Assembly: GCF_004664715.2 (NCBI RefSeq) | Contig: NC_051075.1 | Span: forward strand, 29,904,504-29,968,503 | DNA: 64,000 nucleotides | From: Peromyscus leucopus | Taxonomy: Eukaryota; Chordata; Mammalia; Rodentia; Cricetidae | Direction of reading: 5' to 3' | Shown here: piece by piece, positions 47,992 through 59,160 of the stretch | Position numbering within the stretch: the first letter of the stretch is position 1 | How the letters are laid out: each line of letters opens with the position of its first letter | Notes under the pieces: model-generated | The model's input: the letters and a program-made list of their open reading frames with translations, nothing else | The model's database searches: none | What the model was told of the DNA's origin: nothing | Made by a program: the position numbers and the translations under genes

Positions 47992-48156
47992 TTTTTTTTT
48001 TTTTTTTGGTTTTTCGAGACAGGGTTTCTCTGTGTAGCTTTGCGCCTTTCCTGGAACTCACTTGGTAGCCCAGGCTGGCCTCGAACTCACAGAGATCCGC
48101 CTGCCTCTGCCTCCCAAGTGCTGGGATTAAAGGCGTGCGCCGCCACCGCCCGGCAC
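47992..48156 (-). mobile_element. Young B1 SINE, antisense
   Basis: A pure T tail is followed by GGTTTTTCGAGACAGGG, TAGCTTTGCGCCTTTCC, CTGGCCTCGAACTCACAG, ATTAAAGGCGTGCGCCGCC and CACCGCCCGGC. Nearly every CpG of the B1 consensus is still present. GATAGTATG flanks it at 47982-47990 and 48157-48165. Confidence 0.97.
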
Positions 48157-48165
48157 GATAGTATG

Positions 48166-49590
48166 CTTTTTATGGTGTCTAAAATATAAGGGCCTATGGT
48201 CAAACTGAAACACTATAATTGCTCATAATTATCATTCTTAAAGGGAAACCACTATTTAAGCAGAGTGTAGAACTTTCATTATTGGGAGGAAGAGTTAATT
48301 AACACACATCACATGTGTGGATTTTTATAGAGGCAAATAAGTTTCATTCTACTTAGGGAATTTTCCTTTACAGTTTTTTTCTTTTCCATGATTGTATGAA
48401 GATTTTCTTCTAAGCTCATGTAGTTGTTGGCAAAATCTAGGTAGAGTAGCTGTTTGATTGATACCTGTGATTTTTCTTCTTGACTAATGGATGGAAAGAC
48501 TTTGTTCTTAGTTTCTATGACCATTTGACAATATTTACTAGGTGATCGGCTCCCAGGATATTCCTCTAAAAACATGGAAAGTTACTTTCAAAGTCATTCA
48601 AAGACTCCTGTCTGTGGAGGTGGAGTCCTTTAGTATAAAATTATCTCAGGGTTGACTGGCCTAGAATCTCTATATGTTCTCAGAGGTATAACCAATATGG
48701 TTTCCTCTAGCACAAGAGTGGAACCAATTCCATATACACATAGATAAAAGGAACCAACAGTAATAGCAGCATATTAGATCATTTTTTATCACAACATTTT
48801 AGTGAAAAGACCAAAAGAGATGTAATTGAGTTCAAGTAAGAGGATTTACAAGAATGTAGAACAAGAGCACAGCAGAGCCTAAACTCTCATTTATTTTTCT
48901 AGAGGAGAGTCGCACCATGGTCACTTTCAATCATTGATAAAATCAATGAAATTCAAACATTCTACATTAGAAAATAAAACACAAATAATTATTTGATATC
49001 ACAAGAATACATAACAAGGTGTTTATCATAGTGCATTACTAATATATCATAACTGCCGAATGTTCAGCCCTACAGGAAATAATGTGTGTACCACACTCTT
49101 CCTCACAAGGCTCAGGGATTACTGAGTCAATAATGCTCCAATGGATGACAACAAATTCAAGAATATTTTTGAAAGCATGAATTGGTCTTGAAGGGTTTAA
49201 GAAAACAATGGCAAAAGAAATAATCAATTGAAAATTGGGCACAAAGGATGAAATGACACAGAAAAGGAAAAAAAACATTAAATTTTTATTCTGAAAATCC
49301 ATTATACAAATGATAACATTAAATGTAAATAGACTAAATAACTAAATCATGGAAAAGATAATCAAATAAATAAAATATAGGCAAAGTACACATACACACT
49401 TAAGAGACATTTTAGAGGCATAACTACAAAATTAAAATTCAAAAAAGTCTAGTGCATAAAGATGAAAAGAATGTTAGGAAATCACTATCACTGAGCTGCG
49501 ACACTGTGCTCAAAAGTATTCTTTTTCTCAACAGAATTTACAGTAAACCCAATGTGCGTGACTAATTGCTATATAATTCTGATGCCTAAT
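48166..49590. other. No gene recognised
   Basis: Minus frames at 48309-48575 and 49039-49302 (88 and 87 codons) have no identifiable product. The part around 49180-49480 is A-rich and may be a very old L1 remnant. Confidence 0.35.
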
Positions 49591-50618
49591 CTTGGTTGTG
49601 AACTTGACTACATCTAGAATCAACTAAAACCTAAGCAACTGGGCACAACTTTGATTGACTTTACTTCATTGAATCATTCATGATGGGAAGACTGAATCTT
49701 GATCATTTGAGAACAAAAAGCTCACCCTTATTCTGGGCCATTTTTTCTTGTGGCATCCTGAATAAGAGGACATGGAAGAAAGAAGCTTTTGTCTTTTTCC
49801 TGCTTGCTTTTGAGTGCTCAACTTCACCTCCCCGGCTGCGAAGACATTACTTTGTTACTTATGTTACTAGTATTAGAATCCACTTCCTTGAAGCACAAGC
49901 TGTCAGGGCATCCTGGCTGTTAAGATTGTTAAGATTGTAAGCTTGTCGCCTTTCAGCAATAGCAGCAAAAGGAAGGCTCTAGATGCCTGCCTTCTTTGGG
50001 AATCCTCTAGGGCTATAATCACTCTGTCTGCACTGAAGGGAAATCAGAAATGTGAAACAGCCATGCTCTTGTAAGAGGACTCAGATTTCATGGTTATGAA
50101 AAGGACACATTGTGAACATCTGAAATATGTGAGCTGTCTTTGTTTTTTCCATTGTATTTGTCTTTGGTACCATCTTTGTGTTTTATCTGCCTGATTTCAG
50201 GATACATGAGTAGGGCAGCCAGAAAGCTGAAAGACTTGTGAAATATTGAGAAGCCAAAAGTCTCCCCATCATGCAATCCAACTGTTTTAACACCACTAAG
50301 ATCCAGTATCAGAAGATGACTGTTGAATTACTGAGCAGATCTCAAGAAGCACTATTTTGTCTACCCACTACCTGTTATTCTTTTGGTTCAGAAGAGCACC
50401 TTATTAAAGGGATTGAAATTATGAGAAACAACAACAGCAAGAAGACGCACTAAGACATCCAGATTCTTGGAATGAACAACTCTTGGCCTTTGCATCAGGA
50501 GACAGGAATTGTTGGGCTAGCTGGACCACAGCCTATAGGCCACTCTATGGAATCCCCCTTTAGTAAGCATTGATTCATTCAATCTGTTATGTTTCCTTTG
50601 AGAATCCTGACTGATACA
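49591..50618 (+). mobile_element. ERVL-type LTR (MT2-like), diverged, with internal foreign segment
   Basis: Left part GTGAACTTGACTACATCTAG, AATCAACTAAAACCTAAGC, CTGGGCAC and GGACATGGAAGAAAGAAG, and right part ACATCCAGATTCTTGG, GGGCTAGCTGGACCACAGCC and GAATCCTGACTGATACAG, match the LTR at 51504-52938 in order. About 49930-50455 does not match and is unassigned. It contains a 60-codon frame (50271-50453) ending NNNSKKTH. Confidence 0.55.
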
Positions 50619-51503
50619 GTACTCATAGTGCAATGTAGTATTTAATAATCAGAATTAGTGGGCTATGACTAGCTAAAGTGTGTGAATAAATTTGTATGAA
50701 CAATTTTGTGCACCGAGAGTTGGACATAAGAAAATCATCATACACATTATTTATGTAAACTTCAAAATAGATAATTCATAAGCCCTGGCCCACTGTGGTA
50801 ATATTCTGGAACCTGAATGGCACATATTTCTTAGAGTTTTTATTTTATTTTACTTTATTTTATTTACAGTTGTATGTGTTTAGCATTTTATATATGTATA
50901 CTTCCATTAAAAATTATGTGACAACATGCAATATTTAATCATTTTATGAGTATTACTTAAAATGTAAACATATGAATTCAACTCCAAATTAAATTTGAAT
51001 TAACTTAATATGACTGTGGTACATATTTTATTTTTTATATATGAATTATCTTTGAAAAGTAAATTATATTATAAAATAAAAATATGATATAAAATAAATA
51101 TTAAAATACATATTATAAAATAAAAATTTATCTTTGAAAAATGAAAAAATTGGGTAGAAAGTATTTTCTGGAATTTATCTTGTCCTTTTAATTCTCTCTT
51201 CTCACTTAACATGCTAAACCTACTTGATATCTCAGAGTAAATACTGCTGTGTTATGCTCATAATTATTATCATTACTTTACCTATTTAAGGCATGCTAAC
51301 TTAAATTTCACAGAAAATTCATTAACTCTAAAAATAATGAAAATTCATATGATCATTCCATTATTCTCTTATGCTTTGCCTTACAAATATAAAACAGAGT
51401 AGATTACATGTTGGTATATTTTCATGAGCTGAGTATTTTTATTTCATATTTTTCTCATAGACTAAATAGTTGGTGATTTTATTTAGATCATATTCATAGA
51501 TAG
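50619..51503. other. No gene; very AT-rich
   Basis: Long ATAAAATAAA and TTATTTTA stretches around 50820-51130. No coding frame or classifiable element. Confidence 0.45.
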
Positions 51504-51627
51504 TGATGGTTATTTTTAGTTACAAACTTGACTACAGCTGGAATTAACTAAAACACAAACAGCGGGATACACCTGTGAGAGATTTTTTTTCTTAATTAAA
51601 TCATTTCATGTGGGAAGGCCCCCTTCT

Positions 51628-52470
51628 TTTTTTTTAAATTTTATTTTACAATACTATTCAGTTCTACATAATAGCCACAGATTCCCTTGTTCTCTCCCTT
51701 CCTGCCCCCCTCCCCTTCCCCCCATTCCCACCTCTTCCAGATCAAGGGCTCCCCCAGGACTGGGATCGACCTGATAGACTCAGTCCAGGCAGGTCCAGTC
51801 CTCTCCTCCCAGATTGAGCCAAACATCCCTGCATAAGTCCCAGGTTTCAAACAGTTAAAACATGCAACAAGCCCAGGACCTGGTACCACTGCATAGATGC
51901 CTCCCAAACAGATCAAGCCAATCGACTGTCTCACCTATTCAGAGGGCCTGATCCAGTTGGGGGCCCCTCAGCCTTTGGTTCATAGTTCATGTGTTTCCAT
52001 TCATTTGGTTATTTGTCCCTGTACTTTATCCAACCTTGGTTTCAACAATTCTCGCTCATATAAACCCTCCTCTTTCTCACTAATTAGACTCCCAGCGCTC
52101 CACCCAGGGCCTAGCCTTGGATATCTGCATCCAGATTCCTCCTTGGATGGGGTTTATGGCACAACTATTAGGGTGTTTGGCCATCCCATCACCAGAGTAG
52201 GTCAGTCCCGGCTATCTCTCCATCATTGACAGCAGTCTTTTGTGGGGGTATTTTGTGGATTTCTGTGGGCCTCTTTAGCTCTTTGTTTCTTCCTTTTCTC
52301 ATGTGGTCTTCATTTACCATGGTCTCCTATTCCTTGTTCTCCCTCTCTTTTCTTGATCCAGCTAGGATCTCCGGCTCTCTTTCCCTCGACCCTCGCCCTT
52401 CATTGCTCCCACTCATGTCCAGGCTGTTCATGTAGATCTCATCCATTTCTCTGTGTCTTTCTTGGGGGGA
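51628..52470 (-). mobile_element. L1, 5'-truncated, antisense, inserted in ERVL LTR
   Basis: Poly(T) edge, then antisense L1 3' UTR (CCACAGATTCCCTTGTTC, CCCACCTCTTCCAG) to a 5' truncation point at TTCTTGGGGGGA. The 15-bp target duplication GGAAGGCCCCCTTCT is exact at 51613-51627 and 52471-52485. The 110-codon plus frame at 51897-52229 is the antisense frame discussed in the findings. Confidence 0.95.
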
Positions 52471-52811
52471 GGAAGGCCCCCTTCTAATCCTGATCTTGGA
52501 TGTGGGAAGATAAAGCCTTATAAATATCTACCTTTAATCTGGGCCACAACTTCTGCTGGCAGCCCATATATGGAGGAAGGAAGTTTGATGACTATGACTC
52601 ATTGCCCCCATTCTCCCTTGCAAATCCTTTCCTTCACTGGCATTAGAGCCTACTTTAGGACTCCAGCATATACTGAATACCAGCTAACACATCTAGACTT
52701 CTGGACAAAAAAACTACTGGATTCTCAAAACTTCCCTTGATAACAACCATTATTGTATTAGCTGGACCACTCACTGCCTATAAGACATTCTAATAAATTT
52801 TAATAAATACC

Positions 52812-52817
52812 GTGTGT

Positions 52818-52875
<58 letters not shown>
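52812..52875. repeat. (TG)n microsatellite in ERVL LTR
   Basis: About 32 TG units with one TATG, expanded right after the AATAAATACCG end-of-R region of the LTR. Confidence 0.95.
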
Positions 52876-52877
<2 letters not shown>

Positions 52878-52949
52878 GGATAGAGAGGGGGGATCTATTT
52901 GATAAGTTCTTTTCCCCTAGAGAACCTGGAGTAATACAGATATAGATTT

Positions 52950-52967
52950 TGGTACCAGAGGTGGTTC
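52950..52967 (+). other. ERVL primer-binding site, tRNA-Leu type
   Basis: TGGTACCAGAGGTGGTTC resembles the leucine-tRNA-type site (TGGTACCAGGAGTGGG) for which the ERV-L group is named; the first nine bases match exactly. It follows the LTR end at 52938. Confidence 0.7.
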
Positions 52968-53210
52968 TAGAGCAACAGATGTGTAAGGATAAACATTTTA
53001 TATATCTCAAATAGGCTTTTCAATTAATACTGAAGTGTCTTCAGTAACTGACACCCCCACTCCCCACCCCTCCAGGAGCTTGGGGAGTACTGAAAATCCA
53101 TGGTATCAAGTGTTAAACTTAAGAAGATAAATGCATTTGTTCATCCTTATTTACCAATTGTGAGAGAGGCAATGGATTTGGTGACACTGTTTATACACAT
53201 TCTGCAATTT

Positions 53211-53765
53211 CCCATTCTGTAGGCTGTCACTTTGCCTTGTTGACCGTATCCTTTGCTTTACAAAAGCTTCTCAGGTTCAAGAGGTCCCATTGATTGATTG
53301 TTTCTCTCAGTGTCTGTGCTACTGGTGTTATATTTAGGAAGTGATCTCCTATGCCAATGCGTTCAAGACTACTTCCTACTTTCTCTTCCAGCAGGTTCAG
53401 AGTAGCTGGATTTATGTTGAGGTCCTTGATCCACTTGGACTTAAGTTTTGTGTAGGGTTACAGATATGGATCTATTTGCAGCCTTCTACATGTTGATATC
53501 CAGTTATGCCAGCACCATTTGTTGAAGATGCTTTCTTTTTTCCATTGTACACTTTTGGCTTCTCTGTTAAAAATTATATGTTCATAGGTGTGCGGATTAA
53601 TGTCAGGGTCTTCAATTCGATTCCATTGGTCCACATGTCGGTTTTTATGCCAATACCAAGCTGTTTTTATTAATGTAGCTGTGTAGTAGAGCTTGAAGTC
53701 AGGGATCATGATGCCTCCAGAGGTTGTGTTGTTGTACAGGATTCTTTTGCCTATCCTGGGTTTTT
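53211..53765 (-). mobile_element. L1 ORF2 segment, inverted 5' part of a twin-primed insertion
   Basis: The minus strand carries a 125-codon frame (53835-53458) with SGGIMIPDFKLYYTATLIKT and IFNKWCWHNW, from the region of L1 ORF2 downstream of the RT. It is joined head to head at 53760-53766 to the sense part. The two L1 breakpoints are almost contiguous in the parent (only about 20-25 bp lost), as twin priming predicts. Confidence 0.92.
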
Positions 53766-55403
53766 CCACATCTGACAGATGACTGATATCTAGCATATAT
53801 AAGAAACTCAAGAAATTAGACATCAAAATGCCCAACAGTCCAATTAAGAAATGGGCTGTAGAACTAAACAGAGAATTCTCAACAGAGGAAACTCAAATGG
53901 CTGAAAGACATTTAAAGAATTGCTCAACATCTCAAATCATCAGGGAAATGCAAATCAAAACAACTCTGAGATACCACCTTATGCCTGTCAGAATGGCTAA
54001 GATCAAAAACTTTGAAGACCCCTTATGCTGGAGAGGATGTGGAGCTAGGGGAACTCTCCTCCACTGCTGGTGGGAATGCAAGCTTGTACAACCACTTTGG
54101 AAATCAATATGGTGCTTTCTTAGAAAATTGGGAATCAATCTCCCCCAAGATTCAGCTATACCACTCCTGGACATATACCCAAGGAATGCTCAATCATACC
54201 ACAAGAGCACTTACTCAGCTATGTTCATATCAGCATTGTTTGTAATAGCCAAAATATGGAAATAACCTAGATGCCCTTCAACTGAAGACTGGATAAATAA
54301 AATGCAGCACATATGCACAATGGAATACTACTCAGCAGAGAAAAACAATGACATCATGAGATTTGCAGGCAAATGGATGGATCTAGAAAAAAATCATCCT
54401 GAGTGAGGTAACCCAGACTCAGAAAGACAAACATGGTATGTACTCACTCATAGGAGGATACTAGATGCGGAACAAGGATGACTGGACTGCTACTCACAAC
54501 ACCAGAGAGGCTACCTGGAAAACAGGACCCCAAGAAAGACACAGGGATCGCTCAATGACAGAGAAATGGATGAGATCTACATGAACAGCCTGGACATGAG
54601 TGGGGGTAATGAAGGAAAGAGCTTGGGGGAGCGGGAGATCCCAGCTGGATCAAGAACAGAGAGGGAGAACAAGGAATAGGAGACCATGGTAAATGAAGAC
54701 CACATGAGAATAGGAAGAAGCAAATGCTAGAGAGGCCCACAGAAATCCACCAAGATACCCCCACAATAGACTTCTGGCAATGGTCGAGAGACAGCCCGAA
54801 CTGACCTACTCTGGTGATGGGATGGCCAAATACCCTAAATGTCGTGCTAGAAACTTCATCCAATGACTGAGGGATCTGGATGCAGAGATCCACGGCTAGG
54901 CCCCGGGTGGAGCTCCGGGAGTCTAATTAGCAAGAAAGAGGAGGGTTTATATGAGCGAGAATTGTTGAAACTAAGGTTGGATAAAGCACAGGGACAAATA
55001 GCCAAACGAATGGAAACACATGAACTATGAGCCAAAGGCTGAGGGGCCCCCAACTCGATCAGGCCCTCTGCATGGTTGAGACATTTGATTGGCTTGATCT
55101 GTTTGGGAGGTATCCAGGCAGTGGGACCGAATCCTGTGCTCATTGCATGAGTTGGCTGTTTGAAACCTGGGGTTTATGCAGGGTCGCTAGGCTCGCCCTG
55201 GGAGGACGGGACTGAACCTGCCTGGACTGAGTCTACCAGTTTGATCTCAGTCCTCGGGGGAGGCCTTGCCCTGGAGGAGGTGGGAATGGGAGGTAGACTG
55301 GGGGGAAGGGGAGGAGGCAGGAGGGGGGAGAACAAGGGAATCCGTGGCTGATATGTAGAACTGAATGGTATTGTAAAATAAAACAAACAAACAAATAAAT
55401 AAA
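53766..55403 (+). mobile_element. L1 ORF2 C-terminus and 3' UTR, sense part of the twin-primed insertion
   Basis: A 145-codon frame (53828-54265) covers the ORF2 C-terminal domain, including the cysteine-rich CWRGC...HCWWEC motif (CX3C, HX4C). A stop follows AKIWK. The 3' UTR runs to the G-rich tract near 55300 and an (AAAC)/(AAAT) tail. Duplications ACATTCTGCAATTT (53197-53210) and ACATCCTGCAATTT (55404-55417) bracket the whole 2.2-kb insertion with one mismatch. Confidence 0.95.
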
Positions 55404-56024
55404 ACATCCTGCAATTTGTGGAAATTTTTATAAAAATGACTATGATGACATCTCTGCATAAACTGACAAAGGGTAGGAATGAGCTCACTGATAAAATTAA
55501 GCAACTTGTAGCATCTCAGAATGTGGTGAATGACAACAATGAACTTAGTAATAAAATTGACCGGCTGCAGATGAGCATATAAACAGTCTAAGTGTTCCTG
55601 GGAGAGAATTTTGTTTCCTGCAGCCACAGAGATCAAGTTGTGGAAAATCAAACCAAAGCACTTGTTCTAAATTTGTCTAAATTATAGAAAATACTCAAAT
55701 GCCCACCTTATAGGGTGTAGGCTGTTAAAACGGGAGCATTAATTGGTAGAGAATGGAATCTTATAACTTGAGATAATTATGCGTGGAATGATCCTACTGA
55801 AGCTGAGAACTTTGAGCCCTCATATTCTCAAGGGCTTATCTCCCCTGAGGACAGAATCTCTCCACCCTCAGTAGACGATGTACTCTGTGGCTGGATCTTA
55901 TGTCTCTAAATCCCTTGAAACTGTGTTTCTTTTTGAAGATGTGTTTAGAATGCATTATTATGGCGTATGAGGATGTCGGCCAATCACTTGCAGTAGTCAC
56001 GTCTTTCCTTTCAACAGGATTCTT

Positions 56025-56095
56025 GGTGATCAAACTCAGGTTATTTATTAGGCTTAGCAGTAGGCTCATTTACCCCTAAGCTGTCTCTCTAATCC
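56025..56095 (-). mobile_element. Possible B3/B2-type SINE head, antisense
   Basis: GGTGATCAAACTCAGGTTA, AGGCTTAGCAGTAGGCTC and CTAAGCTGTCTCTCTAATCC resemble the reverse complement of the tRNA-like head of B2/B3. No tail or duplication is visible. Confidence 0.5.
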
Positions 56096-56150
56096 AAAAA
56101 TGTGTTTTTGTTTATCTGATAAAACTTTATTCTTTGCATATAATAAAATG

Positions 56151-56153
<3 letters not shown>

Positions 56154-56183
<30 letters not shown>
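56154..56183. repeat. (AT)n microsatellite
   Basis: Perfect AT dinucleotides inside the ERVL-like gag region. Confidence 0.95.
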
Positions 56184-56185
<2 letters not shown>

Positions 56186-57390
56186 AAAAAGAAAATATAT
56201 TCCCACCCATAACCCCTGAAATACTGCCTTTTCTACCTTTGAAAGAATAAATTAGTCTTCTGTTTTCTGCTAAACCATTAACTTCCCATGAAGGAGATGC
56301 CAGGCAGATGTCCTTTATTGTTCTCTAATAGTTGCCCTAGAATTATAACTAGACTTAAGACTAAGTAGGCTCCTAGTGGGGAGATAGAAAGTGTAGTACA
56401 TTAGGAGGTACACTACACTGCTAAAAAGCTTAATGAGTTTGCTAATTCATTCCAGCAGAAGTCTGGGGAATAGATTTTAAGGGTGTGGGATAATACTGGA
56501 AGGAACATAAAACTGTATCAGGATGAGTTTATTGATATAGGCCCCCTTGAGTGGAGGCTCTAGGTTTAATATGGCATAGTACACAGTTTTTAAAAGATGG
56601 GTCAAAGTCTATTTGAATGGTTATCTGAATTATTTTTCAAAAGATGGCCTACTGAAAAAAGAGTTGAAGATGCCTGATATCCCTTAGCTTCATAGTGATG
56701 AAGGGATGTTTAAGGCTCAGGGAATTTCCAATAGTAGAGATATGCTGTGCAAATCCTAAGCGGCCACAATGGGAAAGTCCAGAAGACATGCCCTTCATTA
56801 ATCTTATAAGACACAAAATGGTGATGGTACTAGCACGTTTGAAGGGCTTATTGGTTTCCCTTTTCCTTATGCCAAGTCTTAAAGTTGGAAATACTTCTGG
56901 TCAGATGGGTAAAATGTAACGAGTTTAATTGGGTCCCAAAGTAGCAGGGGCTAGGTGGCAGTAATAAATTGCCAAAGGCAAGGTGATAATAGTTTTAATG
57001 GGGAGTATAAACAAGTGATGTCCATAATGGCTTGACCCTAAATGGTCAGCACACACAAAGTGAATTTTATAGTAGGGTGGCTCATATGGACCTTTTGTTC
57101 TGGCTAATCAATCATGGTGCTTCAGGCATGAAATTGATAAAAAGTCTCCTGTGTTTTTGTTTGTTCTGTATAAGTGACAAAAATTCTCAAATAAGTGAAA
57201 TGAAGGCTACATTGGACCATGACAAAGAGAATCTTGGCACATAAAACAATTTCCAGACTTGAGACAGTTTGCAGACCTTAAAGCCTTGAAGACATAGCCA
57301 GGCTTCCCTGAGGAAGGACCTTGATAACTAAGACTTCTTCTGTTAGCCTTTCTCCAGTCCATCCCCAAGGGACCTACAGTGTTTATCAAT

Positions 57391-58756
57391 GGTAACTATA
57401 CACTGTGGGAAAGGAAACAACCAGACTTCCTGGGGTCTATTCGATACTGGTTCTGAATTGACTCTGATTCCATGTGACCCCAAGGGATATTGTGGCTCTT
57501 CAGTTAAAATAAGGGCTTATGGAATTCAAGTAATTAGTGGAGTTTTGGCTCAAGTGTGACCCACAACAGGTCCAGTGGTACATATCCTATGGCTGTTTCC
57601 CCAGTCCCAGAATGTATTGTTGTGATAAATATACTTAGAAGTTGGCAGAATTCTCATATCGGTTCCCTGACCTGTAGAGCGAGGGCTATTGTGGTTGGAA
57701 CGTCTAAATGGAATAATTTAGAATTGCCTCTGGAAGGAGAAATAGTACACCAAACACAGTATCATATCCCTCAAGGGATTGCAGAAATTAGTGCCACCAT
57801 CAAGGACTTGAAAAATGCAGGAGTGGTGGCTCCCACTATACCCTCCTATCTGTCCAGTGCAGAAGACAGACGATTCAGGGTGAATGTCAGTTGACTATCA
57901 AAATTCATTCAGAGAGTGACTCCAGTTGCAGCTGCTGCACCAGATATGGTGTCCTTGCTTGAACAAATTCGTATGTTTCTTGGTACATTGTAGCTAGAGT
58001 TTTCCTGCCTTGCCCACAGTCAGGACAAACCTCTGTCACCCACCAGTCCCACAGCCGCTCAGACCCAACCAAGTAAACACAGAGACTTATATTGCTTACA
58101 AACTCTATGGCTGTGGCAGGCTTCTTGTTAACTGTTCTTATATCTTAAAGTAACCCATTTCTACAAATCTATACCTTGCCACGTGGCTCGTGGCTTACCA
58201 GCATCTTCACATGCTTCTTGTGCTGGCGGCATCTGGCAGCAGTCCTTCTGCCTTCCTGTCCTTTTATTTCTCCTCTCTGTTAGTCCCACCTATCCTTCCT
58301 GCCTAGCCACAGCCGATCAGGTTTTATTTATTGATCAATCAGAACAACTTGACATACAGACCATCCCCCAGCACAGCCAAGTGCAGACCATCTCAAACAC
58401 CTGCACTCAGGCCCATGGTCCTAATCATCCTCTATACGGACCTGCTGGGTAACACCACAAAGAACCCAAGAAGGGCTCCCACAGGACATACAGATCATCC
58501 CACAGCAGTACATGGCATACAGCTATTGATGTAGCAAATGCCTTTTTCTCAGTACCTGTCCATGAGAACCACCAGAAACGATTTGCTTTCAGTTGTCATG
58601 GCTGGCAGTATGCCTTTACAGTTTTACCTAAAGGATATATGAACTCTCCAATCCCGTGCCATAACTTAGTAGAGATCATAATCATCTCTTTCTTCCACAA
58701 AAGTTAAATCAGTGCATTATATTGATGATATCATGCTGATTGGACCAGGTGAGGGG
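57391..58756 (+). pseudogene. ERVL-like protease and reverse transcriptase remnant
   Basis: A protease core with the catalytic triplet DTG (57443-57451, context LFDTGSELTLIP) is followed by the pol start region, with GIAEISATIKDLKNAGVV in the frame 57556-57894. After a solo LTR insertion the RT continues with AIDVANAFFSVP, LPKGYMNSP and the polymerase motif YIDD (58718-58729, context YIDDIMLIG). In-frame stops occur in both parts, for example just after FRVNVS at about 57890. The sequence ends where an antisense ERVK-like LTR begins. Protease and RT are clearly dead. RNase H and integrase are absent. Confidence 0.8.
57989..58507 (-). mobile_element. Solo LTR (family A), antisense, inside ERVL pol
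   Basis: TGTAGCTAGAGTTTTCCTGCC on the plus strand is the reversed CTACA end. It continues with ACCAGTCCCACAGCCGC and CCACGTGGC to the reversed TG end at 58507. Six-base duplications GTACAT at 57983-57988 and 58508-58513 are exact, and the pol reading resumes on the far side. A 22-bp segment near the reversed 5' end occurs twice (58352-58373 and 58486-58507), explaining its 519-bp length. Confidence 0.92.
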
Positions 58757-59160
58757 TGTAGCTGAAGTTTTCCTGTGTTCCACCTGGCCCATGGTCAGGA
58801 CAAATCTCTCTTACCCATCAGTCCTACAGCTGCTTTGGATCCAAATAAACCCACAGAGGCTTATATTAATTAAAACTGCTCAGGCCTACCACTGACTAGC
58901 TCTTACATTTAAACTAACCCATAATTTTTATTCATGTTTAGCCACGTGGCTTGGTACATTTTCTCAGTTCTGCCTTCACATCTTGCTTCCTTTGTGTCTG
59001 GCTGGTGACTCCTAACTCAGCCTTTCTGTTCCCAGAATTCTCCTCTCTGTTTATCCCACCTATACTATACTTCCTGCCTGGCTACTGGCCAATCAGAGTT
59101 TTACTTATCAACCAAACAGAGCAACACACATTCACAGTGTACAGAAAGACATCCCCAGCA
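58757..59160 (-). mobile_element. 3' LTR of ERVK-like element (family A), antisense
   Basis: TGTAGCTGAAGTTTTCCTG, CCACAGAGGCTTATATTAATT, CTGGCTGGTGACTCC, CTGGCTACTGGCCAATCAG, GTGTACAGAAAGACATCCCCAGCA. It is followed immediately by a reversed polypurine tract, so it is the 3' LTR of an element on the minus strand. Confidence 0.88.

Larger units (their letters stand above)
51504..52938 (+). mobile_element. 5' LTR of ERVL-like provirus (MT2-like), split by L1 and (TG)n
   Basis: Begins TGATGGTTATTTTTAGTTAC, then ACTACAGCTGGAATTAACTA, and after the L1 GGGCCACAACTTCTGCTGGC, TTCACTGGCATTAGAGCC, CAGCATATACTGAATACCAGC, TCTAATAAATTTTAATAAAT (poly(A) signal region) and a final GAGTAATACA. A leucine-type primer site follows 11 bases later, identifying it as a proviral 5' LTR. 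Confidence 0.75.
53100..57390 (+). pseudogene. ERVL-like gag remnant, interrupted
   Basis: Gag would make the capsid of an ERVL retroelement. Before the L1 the frame shows PIVREAMDLVTLFIHILQF (about 53150-53210). After it, a coiled-coil-like stretch with LTDKIKQLVASQN and NKIDRLQMSI lies near 55480-55580. Further on, a 74-codon frame at 56695-56919 includes PKRPQWESPEDMPF, a stretch I associate with ERVL gag. Stops and frameshifts are frequent. A 2.2-kb L1 (53211-55403), a probable SINE near 56025 and an AT microsatellite interrupt it. It encodes nothing functional. Confidence 0.65.
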
